Below are positions 37,415 through 49,850 of a stretch of 64,000 nt of DNA, piece after piece. Position 1 is the first letter of the stretch. Each line of letters begins with the position of its first letter. Position numbers and translations under genes: made by a program. A model generated the notes under the pieces. It was given only the letters and a program-made list of their open reading frames with translations, was not told the origin of the DNA and did not search any database. Origin of the DNA: Odiellus spinosus (Eukaryota; Arthropoda; Arachnida; Opiliones; Phalangiidae); contig CAWUCO010000167.1 of assembly GCA_963920705.1 (NCBI GenBank), positions 310,001-374,000 of the forward strand, read 5' to 3'.

Positions 37415-40190
37415 ATTGACCATATTTTCCATGTTTTTCCACGGATTTTCCAAAACTATTGTTTTTTAGATAGACGAATATTTGCTCTTTCGAGTGGTGT
37501 TAATTTTGTCTAAATCGCTTAAAAATCAAATGTTTTGTTTCCATTTGAATCCAATAATCTTGGATTTTTAAGCGTTTTTGCTTAATTTTAACCAATTTTA
37601 TATTTGTCACGTTTTGGCAATTTAGACAAAACCAAAGTAATTCGAAAGAGCAATTAATGGACAGTCTAAATAATAAGAGTTTTCAAAAATCCGTTGAAAA
37701 ACACGAAAAATATGACCAATTCAATAAATCATACAATATCAAAATAGTCAAATTTCAGATTTTAAAAATTCGCTTTTTGATATTAGATGTTTTTAGAATT
37801 GACCATATTTTCCATGTTTTTCAACGGATTTTCCAAAACTCTTGTTTTTTAGATAGTCCAATATTTGTTCTTTCGATAGGTGTTGATTATGTCTAAATCG
37901 CTTAAAAATCAAATGTTTTGTGTCCATTTGAATCCAATAATCTTGGATTTTTAAGCGTTTTTGCTTAATTTTAACCAATTTTATATTTGTCACGTTTTGG
38001 CAATTTAGACAAAACCAAAGTCATTCGAAAGAGCAATTAATGGACAGTCTAAATAATAAGAGTTTTCAAAAATCCGTTGAAAAACAAGAAAAATATGGCC
38101 AATTCAAGAAATCATACAATATCAAAATAGTCAAATTTCAGATTTTAAAAATTCGCTTTTTGATATTATATGTTTTTTGAATTGACCATATTTTCCATGT
38201 TTTTCCACGGATTTTCCAAAACTATTGTTTTTTAGATAGACCAATATTTGCTCTTTCGAGTGGTGTTAATTTTGTCTAAATCGCTTAAAAATCAAATGTT
38301 TTGTGTCCATTTGAATCCAATAATCTTGGATTTTTAAGCGTTTTTGCTTAATTTTAACCAATTTTATATTTGTCACGTTTTGGCAATTTAGACCAAACCA
38401 AAGTCATTCGAAAGAGCAATTAATGGACAGTCTAAATAATAAGAGTTTTCAAAAATCCGTTGAAAAACAAGAAAAATATGACCAATTCAAGAAATCATAC
38501 AATATCAAAATAGTCAAATTACAGATTTTAAAAATTCGATTTTTGATATTAGATGTTTTTTGAATTGGCCATATTTTCCATGTTTTTCAACGGATTTTCC
38601 AAAACTCTTGTTTCTTAGATAGTCCAATATTTTCTCTTTCGATAGGTGTTGATTTTGTCTAAATCGCTTAAAAATCAAATGTTTTGTGTCCATTTGAATC
38701 CAATAATCTTAGATTTTGAAGTGTTTTTTCTTAATTTTAACCAATTTTATATTTGTCACGTTTTGGCAATTTAGACAAAACCAAAGTCATTCGAAAGAGC
38801 AATTAATGGACAGTCTAAATAATAAGAGTTTTCAAAAATCCGTTGAAAAACAAGAAAAATATGGCCAATTCAAAAAATCATACAATATCAAAATAGTCAA
38901 ATTTCAGATTTTAAAAATTCGCTTTTTGATATTAGATGTTTTTAGAATTGACCATATTTTCCATGTTTTTCAACGGATTTTCCAAAACTCTTGTTTTTTA
39001 GATAGTCCAATATTTGTTCTTTCGATAGGTGTTGATTTTGTCTAAATCGCTTAAAAATCAAATGTTTTGTGTCCATTTGAATCCAATGATCTTGGATTTT
39101 TAAGCGTTTTTGCTTAATTTTAACCAATTTTATATTTGTCACGTTTTGGCAATTTAGACAAAACCAGTCATTCGAAAGAGCAATTAATGGACAGTCTAAA
39201 TAATAAGAGTTTTCAAAAATCCGTTGAAAAACAAGAAAAATATGACCAATTCAAGAAATCATACAATATCAAAATAGTCAAATTACAGATTTTAAAAATT
39301 CGCTTTTTGATATTAGATGTTTTTTGAATTGGCCATATTTTCCATGTTTTTCAACGGATTTTCCAAAACTCTTGTTTTTTAGATAGTCCAATATTTTCTC
39401 TTTCGATAGGTGTTGATTTTGTCTAAATCGCTTAAAAATCAAATGTTTTGTGTCCATTTGAATCCAATAATCTAAGATTTTGAAGTGTTTTTGCTTAATT
39501 TTAACCAATTTTATATTTGTCACGTTTTGGCAATTTAGACAAAACCAAAGTCATTCGAAAGAGCAATTAATGGACAGTCTAAATAATAAGAGTTTTCAAA
39601 AATCCGTTGAAAAACAAGAAAAATATGACCAATTCAAGAAATCATACAATATCAAAATAGTCAAATTTCAGATTTTAAAAATTCGCTTTTTGATATTATA
39701 TGTTTTTTGAATTGACCATATTTTCCATGTTTTTCCACGGATTTTCCAAAACTATTGTTTTTTAGATAGACGAATATTTGCTCTTTCGAGTGGTGTTAAT
39801 TTTGTCTAAATCGCTTAAAAATCAAATGTTTTGTTTCCATTTGAATCCAATAATCTTGGATTTTTAAGCGTTTTTGCTTAATTTTAACCAATTTTATATT
39901 TGTCACGTTTTGGCAATTTAGACAAAACCAAAGTAATTCGAAAGAGCAATTAATGGACAGTCTAAATAATAAGAGTTTTCAAAAATCCGTTGAAAAACAC
40001 GAAAAATATGACCAATTCAATAAATCATACAATATCAAAATAGTCAAATTTCAGATTTTAAAAATTCGCTTTTTGATATTAGATGTTTTTAGAATTGACC
40101 ATATTTTCCATGTTTTTCAACGGATTTTCCAAAACTCTTGTTTTTTAGATAGTCCAATATTTGCTCTTTCGATAGGTGTTGATTTTGTCT
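35900..40190. repeat. Six-monomer higher-order repeat, 2,296 bp
   Basis: Landmarks at 36,420 and 38,716, 36,646 and 38,942, 37,184 and 39,480, and 37,657 and 39,953 are 2,296 bp apart, six monomers less 2 bp. Shared rare variants include CCAATGATCTTGG (36,787 and 39,083), TAGACGAATATTTG, AAAGTAATTCG, AAACACGAAAAATATG and CAATAAATCATAC. The unit is the five-monomer unit plus one extra monomer. Confidence 0.87.
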
Positions 40191-40239
40191 AAATCGCTTA
40201 AAAATCAAATGTTTTGTGTCCATTTGAATCCAATAATCT

Positions 40240-43200
40240 TAGATTTTGAAGTGTTTTTGCTTAATTTTAACCAATTTTATATTTGTCACGTTTTGGCAAT
40301 TTAGACCAAACCAAAGTCATTCGAAAGAGCAATTAATGGACAGTCTAAATAATAAGAGTTTTCAAAAATCCGTTGAAAAACAAGAAAAATATGGCCAATT
40401 CAAGAAATCATACAACATCAAAGTAGTCAAATTTCAGATTTTAAAAATTCGCTTTTTGATATTAGATGTTTTTTGAATTGACCATATTTTCCATGTTTTT
40501 CAACGGATTTTCCAAAATTCTTGTTTTTTAGATAGTCCAATATTTGTTCTTTCGATAGGTGTTGATTTTGGATAATCGCTTAAAAATCAAATGTTTTGTG
40601 TCCATTTGAATCCAATAATCTTGGATTTTTAAGCGTTTTTGCTTAATTTTAACCAATTTTATATTTGTCACGTTTTGGCAATTTAGACAAAACCAAAGTC
40701 ATTCGAAAGAGCAATTAATGAACAGTCTAAATAATAAGAGTTTTCAAAAATCCGTTGAAAAACAAGAAAAATATGGCCAATTCAAGAAATCATATAATAT
40801 CAAAATAGTCAAATTTCAGATTTTAAAAATTCGCTTTTTGATATTAGATGTTTTTTGAATTGACCATATTTTCCATGTTTTTCAACGGATTTTCCAAAAC
40901 TCTTTTTTTAGATAGTCCAATATTTGCTCTTTCGATAGGTGTTGATTTTGTCTAAATCGCTTAAAAATCAAATGTTTTGTGTCCATTTGAATCCAATAAT
41001 CTTAGATTTTGAAGTGTTTTTGCTTAATTTTAACCAATTTTATATTTGTCACGTTTTGGCAATTTAGACAAAACCAAAGTCATTCGAAAGAGCAATTAAT
41101 GGACAGTCTAAATAATAAGAGTTTTCAAAAATCCGTTGAAAAACAAGAAAAATATGGCCAATTCAAGAAATCATACAATATCAAAATAGTCAAATTTCAG
41201 ATTTTAAAAATTCGCTTTTTGATATTAGATGTTTTTAGAATTGACCATATTTTCCATGTTTTTCAACGGATTTTCCAAAACTCTTGTTTTTTAGATAGTC
41301 CAATATTTGTTCTTTCGATATTTGTTGATTTTGTCTAAGTCGCTTAAAAATCAAATGTTTTGTGTCCATTTGAATCCAATAATCTTGGATTTTTAAGCGT
41401 TTTTGCTTAATTTTAACCAATTTTATATTTGTCACGTTTTGGCAATTTAGACAAAACCAAAGTCATTCGAAAGAGCAATTAATGAACAGTCTAAATAATA
41501 AGAGTTTTCAAAAATCCGTTGAAAAACAAGAAAAATATGGCCAATTCAAGAAATCATATAATATCAAAATAGTCAAATTTCAGATTTTAAAAATTCGCTT
41601 TTTGATATTAGATGTTTTTTGAATTGACCATATTTTCCATGTTTTTCAACGGATTTTCCAAAACTCTTGTTTTTTAGATAGTCCAATATTTGCTCTTTCG
41701 ATAGGTGTTGATTTTGCCTAAATCGCTTAAAAATCAAATGTTTTGTGTCCATTTGAATCCAATAATCTTAGATTTTGAAGTGTTTTTGCTTAATTTTAAC
41801 CAATTTTATATTTGTCACGTTTTGGCAATTTAGACAAAACCAAAGTCATTCGAAAGAGCAATTAATGGACAGTCTAAATAATAAGAGTTTTCAAAAATCC
41901 GTTGAAAAACAAGAAAAATATGGCCAATTCAAGAAATCATACAATATCAAAATAGTCAAATTTCAGATTTTAAAAATTCGCTTTTTGATATTAGATGTTT
42001 TTAGAATTGACCATATTTTCCATGTTTTTCAACGGATTTTCCAAAACTCTTGTTTTTTAGATAGTCCAATATTTGCTCTTTCGATAGGTGTTGATTTTGT
42101 CTAAATCGCTTAAAAATCAAATGTTTTGTGTCCATTTGAATCCGATAATCTTGGATTTTTAAGCGTTTTTGCTTAATTTTAACCAATTTTATATTTGTCA
42201 CGTTTTGGCAATTTAGACAAAACCAAAGTCATTCGAAAGAGCAATTAATGAACAGTCTAAATAATAAGAGTTTTCAAAAATCCGTTGAAAAACAAGAAAA
42301 ATATGGCCAATTCAAGAAATCATATAATATCAAAATAGTCAAATTTCAGATTTTAAAAATTCGCTTTTTGATATTAGATGTTTTTTGAATTGACCATATT
42401 TTCCATGTTTTTCAACGGATTTTCCAAAACTCTTGTTTTTTAGATAGTCCAATATTTGCTCTTTCGATAGGTGTTGATTTTGCCTAAATCGCTTAAAAAT
42501 CAAATGTTTTGTGTCCATTTGAATCCAATAATCTTAGATTTTGAAGTGTTTTTGCTTAATTTTAACCAATTTTATATTTGTCACGTTTTGGCAATTTAGA
42601 CAAAACCAAAGTCATTCGAAAGAGCAATTAATGGACAGTCTAAATAATAAGAGTTTTCAAAAATCCGTTGAAAAACAAGAAAAATATGGCCAATTCAAGA
42701 AATCATACAATATCAAAATAGTCAAATTTCAGATTTTAAAAATTCGCTTTTTGATATTAGATGTTTTTAGAATTGACCATATTTTCCATGTTTTTCAACG
42801 GATTTTCCAAAATTCTTGTTTTTTAGATAGTCCAATATTTGTTCTTTCGATAGGTGTTGATTTTGGATAATCGCTTAAAAATCAAATGTTTTGTGTCCAT
42901 TTGAATCCAATAATCTTGGATTTTTAAGCGTTTTTGCTTAATTTTAACCAATTTTATATTTGTCACGTTTTGGCAATTTAGACAAAACCAAAGTCATTCG
43001 AAAGAGCAATTAATGAACAGTCTAAATAATAAGAGTTTTCAAAAATCCGTTGAAAAACAAGAAAAATATGGCCAATTCAAGAAATCATATAATATCAAAA
43101 TAGTCAAATTTCAGATTTTAAAAATTCGCTTTTTGATATTAGATGTTTTTTGAATTGACCATATTTTCCATGTTTTTCAACGGATTTTCCAAAACTCTTG

Positions 43201-45290
43201 TTTTTTAGATAGTCCAATATTTGCTCTTTCGATAGGTGTTGATTTTGCCTAAATCGCTTAAAAATCAAATGTTTTGTGTCCATTTGAATCCAATAATCTT
43301 AGATTTTGAAGTGTTTTTGCTTAATTTTAACCAATTTTATATTTGTCACGTTTTGGCAATTTAGACAAAACCAAAGTCATTCGAAAGAGCAATTAATGGA
43401 CAGTCTAAATAATAAGAGTTTTCAAAAATCCGTTGAAAAACAAGAAAAATATGGCCAATTCAAGAAATCATACAATATCAAAATAGTCAAATTTCAGATT
43501 TTAAAAATTCGCTTTTTGATATTAGATGTTTTTAGAATTGACCATATTTTCCATGTTTTTCAACGGATTTTCCAAAACTCTTGTTTTTTAGATAGTCCAA
43601 TATTTGCTCTTTCGATAGGTGTTGATTTTGTCTAAATCGCTTAAAAATCAAATGTTTTGTGTCCATTTGAATCCGATAATCTTGGATTTTTAAGCGTTTT
43701 TGCTTAATTTTAACCAATTTTATATTTGTCACGTTTTGGCAATTTAGACAAAACCAAAGTCATTCGAAAGAGCAATTAATGGACAGTCTAAATAATAAGA
43801 GTTTTCAAAAATCCGTTGAAAAACAAGAAAAATATGGCCAATTCAAGAAATCATACAATATCAAAGTAGTCAAATTTCAGATTTTAAAAATTCGCTTTTT
43901 GATATTAGATGTTTTTTGAATTGACCATATTTTCCATGTTTTTCAACGGATTTTCCAAAATTCTTGTTTTTTAGATAGTCCAATATTTGTTCTTTCGATA
44001 GGTGTTGATTTTGGATAATCGCTTAAAAATCAAATGTTTTGTGTCCATTTGAATCCAATAATCTTGGATTTTTAAGCGTTTTTGCTTAATTTTAACCAAT
44101 TTTATATTTGTCACGTTTTGGCAATTTAGACAAAACCAAAGTCATTCGAAAGAGCAATTAATGAACAGTCTAAATAATAAGAGTTTTCAAAAATCCGTTG
44201 AAAAACAAGAAAAATATGGCCAATTCAAGAAATCATATAATATCAAAATAGTCAAATTTCAGATTTTAAAAATTCGCTTTTTGATATTAGATGTTTTTTG
44301 AATTGACCATATTTTCCATGTTTTTCAACGGATTTTCCAAAACTCTTGTTTTTTAGATAGTCCAATATTTGCTCTTTCGATAGGTGTTGATTTTGCCTAA
44401 ATCGCTTAAAAATCAAATGTTTTGTGTCCATTTGAATCCAATAATCTTAGATTTTGAAGTGTTTTTGCTTAATTTTAACCAATTTTATATTTGTCACGTT
44501 TTGGCAATTTAGACAAAACCAAAGTCATTCGAAAGAGCAATTAATGGACAGTCTAAATAATAAGAGTTTTCAAAAATCCGTTGAAAAACAAGAAAAATAT
44601 GGCCAATTCAAGAAATCATATAATATCAAAATAGTCAAATTTCAGATTTTAAAAATTCGCTTTTTGATATTAGATGTTTTTTGAATTGACCATATTTTCC
44701 ATGTTTTTCAACGGATTTTCCAAAACTCTTGTTTTTTAGATAGTCCAATATTTGCTCTTTCGATAGGTGTTGATTTTGTCTAAATCGCTTAAAAATCAAA
44801 TGTTTTGTGTCCATTTGTATCCAATAATCTTGGATTTTTAAGCGTTTTTGCTTAATTTTAACCAATTTTATATTTGTCACGTTTTGGCAATTTAGACAAA
44901 ACAAAAGTCATTCGAAAGAGCAATTAATGGACAGTCTAAATAATAAGAGTTTTCAAAAATCCGTTGAAAAACAAGAAAAATATGGCCAATTCAAGAAATC
45001 ATACAATATCAAAATAGTCAAATTTCAGATTTTAAAAATTCGCTTTTTGATATTAGATGTTTTTAGAATTGACCATATTTTCCATGTTTTTCAACGGATT
45101 TTCCAAAACTCTTGTTTTTTAGATAGTCCAATATTTGCTCTTTCGATAGGTGTTGATTTTGTCTAAATCGCTTAAAAATCAAATGTTTTGTGTCCATTTG
45201 AATCCGATAATCTTGGATTTTTAAGCGTTTTTGCTTAATTTTAACCAATTTTATATTTGTCACGTTTTGGCAATTTAGACAAAACCAAAG
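40240..45290. repeat. Dimeric higher-order repeat, about 766 bp
   Basis: An alternation of two subtypes at 41,009, 41,775, 42,541 and 43,306 (766, 766 and 765 bp), and again from 44,454. One subtype has TTAATGAACAG, AAATCATATAATATC and TTTTGCCTAAATCGC. The other has TTAGATTTTGAAGTG and, in some copies, TTTTGGATAATCGC with a 1-bp loss. Confidence 0.87.
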
Positions 45291-48200
45291 TCATTCGAAG
45301 AGCAGTTAATGGACAGTCTAAATAATAAGAGTTTTCAAAAATCCGTTGAAAAACAAGAAAAATATGGCCAATTCAAGAAATCATACAATATCAAAGTAGT
45401 CAAATTTCAGATTTTAAAAATTCGCTTTTTGATATTAGATGTTTTTTGAATTGACCATATTTTCCATGTTTTTCAACGGATTTTCCAAAATTCTTGTTTT
45501 TTAGATAGTCCAATATTTGTTCTTTCGATAGGTGTTGATTTTGGATAATCGCTTAAAAATCAAATGTTTTGTGTCCATTTGAATCCAATAATCTTGGATT
45601 TTTAAGCGTTTTTGCTTAATTTTAACCAATTTTATATTTGTCACGTTTTGGCAATTTAGACAAAACCAAAGTCATTCGAAAGAGCAATTAATGAACAGTC
45701 TAAATAATAAGAGTTTTCAAAAATCCGTTGAAAAACAAGAAAAATATGGCCAATTCAAGAAATCATATAATATCAAAATAGTCAAATTTCAGATTTTAAA
45801 AATTCGCTTTTTGATATTAGATGTTTTTTGAATTGACCATATTTTCCATGTTTTTCAACGGATTTTCCAAAATTCTTGTTTTTTAGATAGTCCAATATTT
45901 GTTCTTTCGATAGGTGTTGATTTTGGATAATCGCTTAAAAATCAAATGTTTTGTGTCCATTTGAATCCAATAATCTTGGATTTTTAAGCGTTTTTGCTTA
46001 ATTTTAACCAATTTTATATTTGTCACGTTTTGGCAATTTAGACAAAACCAAAGTCATTCGAAAGAGCAATTAATGGACAGTCTAAATAATAAGAGTTTTC
46101 AAAAATCCGTTGAAAAACAAGAAAAATATGACCAATTCAAGAAATCATACAATATCAAAATAGTCAAATTTCAGATTTTAAAAATTCGCTTTTTGATATT
46201 AGATGTTTTTTGAATTGGCCATATTTTCCATGTTTTTCAACGGATTTTCCAAAACTCTTGTTTTTTAGATAGTCCAATATTTTCTCTTTCGATAGGTGTT
46301 GATTTTGTCTAAATCGCTTAAAAATCAAATGTTTTGTGTCCATTTGAATCCAATAATCTTAGATTTTGAAGTGTTTTTGCTTAATTTTAACCAATTTTAT
46401 ATTTGTCACGTTTTGGCAATTTAGACAAAACCAAAGTCATTCGAAAGAGCAATTAATGGATATTCTAAATAATAAGAGTTTTCAAAAATCCGTTGAAAAA
46501 CAAGAAAAATATGGCCAATTCAAGAAATCATACAATATCAAAATAGTCAAATTTCAGATTTTAAAAATTCGCTTTTTGATATTAGATGTTTTTTGAATTG
46601 GCCATATTTTCCATGTTTTTCAACGGATTTTCAAAAACTCTTGTTTTTTAGATAGTCCAATATTTTCTCTTTCGATAGGTGTTGATTTTGTCTAAATCGC
46701 TTAAAAATCAAATGTTTTGTGTCCATTTGAATCCGATAATCTTGGATTTTTAAGCGTTTTTGCTTAATTTTAACCAATTTTATATTTGTCACGTTTTGGC
46801 AATTTAGACAAAACCAAAGTCATTCGAAGAGCAGTTAATGGACAGTCTAAATAATAAGAGTTTTCAAAAATCCGTTGAAAAACAAGAAAAATATGGCCAA
46901 TTCAAGAAATCATACAATATCAAAGTAGTCAAATTTCAGATTTTAAAAATTCGCTTTTTGATATTAGATGTTTTTTGAATTGACCATATTTTCCATGTTT
47001 TTCAACGGATTTTCCAAAATTCTTGTTTTTTAGATAGTCCAATATTTGTTCTTTCGATAGGTGTTGATTTTGGATAATCGCTTAAAAATCAAATGTTTTG
47101 TGTCCATTTGAATCCAATAATCTTGGATTTTTAAGCGTTTTTGCTTAATTTTAACCAATTTTATATTTGTCACGTTTTGGCAATTTAGACAAAACCAAAG
47201 TCATTCGAAAGAGCAATTAATGGACAGTCTAAATAATAAGAGTTTTCAAAAATCCGTTGAAAAACAAGAAAAATATGACCAATTCAAGAAATCATACAAT
47301 ATCAAAATAGTCAAATTTCAGATTTTAAAAATTCGCTTTTTGATATTAGATGTTTTTTGAATTGGCCATATTTTCCATGTTTTTCAACGGATTTTCCAAA
47401 ACTCTTGTTTTTTAGATAGTCCAATATTTTCTCTTTCGATAGGTGTTGATTTTGTCTAAATCGCTTAAAAATCAAATGTTTTGTGTCCATTTGAATCCAA
47501 TAATCTTAGATTTTGAAGTGTTTTTGCTTAATTTTAACCAATTTTATATTTGTCACGTTTTGGCAATTTAGACAAAACCAAAGTCATTCGAAAGAGCAAT
47601 TAATGGATAGTCTAAATAATAAGAGTTTTCAAAAATCCGTTGAAAAACAAGAAAAATATGGCCAATTCAAGAAATCATACAATATCAAAATAGTCAAATT
47701 TCAGATTTTAAAAATTCGCTTTTTGATATTAGATGTTTTTTGAATTGACCATATTTTCCAAGTTTTTCAACGGATTTTCCAAAACTCTTGTTTTTTAGAT
47801 AGACCAATATTTGTTCTTTCGATAGGTTTTAATTTTGTCTAAATCGCTTAAAAATCAAATGTTTTTTGTCCATTTGAATCCAATAATCTTTGATTTTTAA
47901 GCGTTTTTGCTTAATTTTAAACAATTTTATATTTGTCACGTTTTGGCAATTTAGACAAAACCAAAGTCATTCGAAAGAGCAATTAATGGACAGTCTAAAT
48001 AATAAGAGTTTTCAAAAATCCGTTGAAAAACAAGAAAAATATGACCAATTCAAGAAATCATACAATATCAAAATAGTCAAATTTCAGATTTTAAAAATTC
48101 GCTTTTTGATATTAGATGTTTTTTGAATTGGCCATATTTTCCATGTTTTTCAACGGATTTTCAAAAACTCTTGTTTTTTAGATAGTCCAATATTTTCTCT

Positions 48201-49850
48201 TTCGATAGGTGTTGATTTTGTCTAAATCGCTTAAAAATCAAATGTTTTGTGTCCATTTGAATCCGATAATCTTGGATTTTTAAGCGTTTTTGCTTAATTT
48301 TAACCAATTTTATATTTGTCACGTTTTGGCAATTTAGACAAAACCAAAGTCATTCGAAGAGCAGTTAATGGACAGTCTAAATAATAAGAGTTTTCAAAAA
48401 TCCGTTGAAAAACAAGAAAAATATGGCCAATTCAAGAAATCATACAATATCAAAGTAGTCAAATTTCAGATTTTAAAAATTCGCTTTTTGATATTAGATG
48501 TTTTTTGAATTGACCATATTTTCCATGTTTTTCAACGGATTTTCCAAAATTCTTGTTTTTTAGATAGTCCAATATTTGTTCTTTCGATAGGTGTTGATTT
48601 TGGATAATCGCTTAAAAATCAAATGTTTTGTGTCCATTTGAATCCAATAATCTTGGATTTTTAAGCGTTTTTGCTTAATTTTAACCAATTTTATATTTGT
48701 CACGTTTTGGCAATTTAGACAAAACCAAAGTCATTCGAAAGAGCAATTAATGGACAGTCTAAATAATAAGAGTTTTCAAAAATCCGTTGAAAAACAAGAA
48801 AAATATGACCAATTAAAGAAATCATACAATATCAAAATAGTCAAATTTCAGATTTTAAAAATTCGCTTTTTGATATTAGATGTTTTTTGAATTGGCCATA
48901 TTTTCCATGTTTTTCAACGGATTTTCCAAAACTCTTGTTTTTTAGATAGTCCAATATTTTCTCTTTCGATAGGTGTTGATTTTGTCTAAATCGCTTAAAA
49001 ATCAAATGTTTTGTGTCCATTTGAATCCAATAATCTTAGATTTTGAAGTGTTTTTGCTTAATTTTAACCAATTTTATATTTGTCACGTTTTGGCAATTTA
49101 GACAAAACCAAAGTCATTCGAAAGAGCAATTAATGGATAGTCTAAATAATAAGAGTTTTCAAAAATCCGTTGAAAAACAAGAAAAATATGGCCAATTCAA
49201 GAAATCATACAATATCAAAATAGTCAAATTTCAGATTTTAAAAATTCGCTTTTTGATGTTAGATGTTTTTTGAATTGACCATATTTTCCAAGTTTTTCAA
49301 CGGATTTTCCAAAACTCTTGTTTTTTAGATAGACCAATATTTGTTCTTTCGATAGGTTTTAATTTTGTCTAAATCGCTTAAAAATCAAATGTTTTTTGTC
49401 CATTTGAATCCAATAATCTTTGATTTTTAAGCGTTTTTGCTTAATTTTAAACAATTTTATATTTGTCACGTTTTGGCAATTTAGACAAAACCAAAGTCAT
49501 TCGAAAGAGCAATTAATGGACAGGCTAAATAATAAGAGTTTTCAAAAATCCGTTGAAAAACAAGAAAAATATGACCAATTCAAGAAATCATACAATATCA
49601 AAATAGTCAAATTTCAGATTTTAAAAATTCGCTTTTTGATATTAGATGCTTTTTGAATTGGCCATATTTTCCATGTTTTTCAACGGATTTTCAAAAACTC
49701 TTGTTTTTTAGATAGTCCAATATTTTCTCTTTCGATAGGTGTTGATTTTGTCTAAATCGCTTAAAAATCAAATGTTTTGTGTCCATTTGAATCCAATAAT
49801 CTTAGATTTTGAAGTGTTTTTGCTTAATTTTAACCAATTTTATATTTGTC
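45291..49850. repeat. Four-monomer higher-order repeat, 1,530 bp
   Basis: TCATTCGAAGAGCAGTTAA (one A lost) recurs near 45,291, 46,821 and 48,351, spaced 1,530 bp, and 47,890 pairs with 49,420. The 2-bp shortfall from four monomers comes from that loss and from TTTTGGATAATCGC. Markers are CATATTTTCCAAGTTTTTC, GATAGGTTTTAATT, AATGTTTTTTGTCC and TTTTCAAAAACTC. Confidence 0.85.
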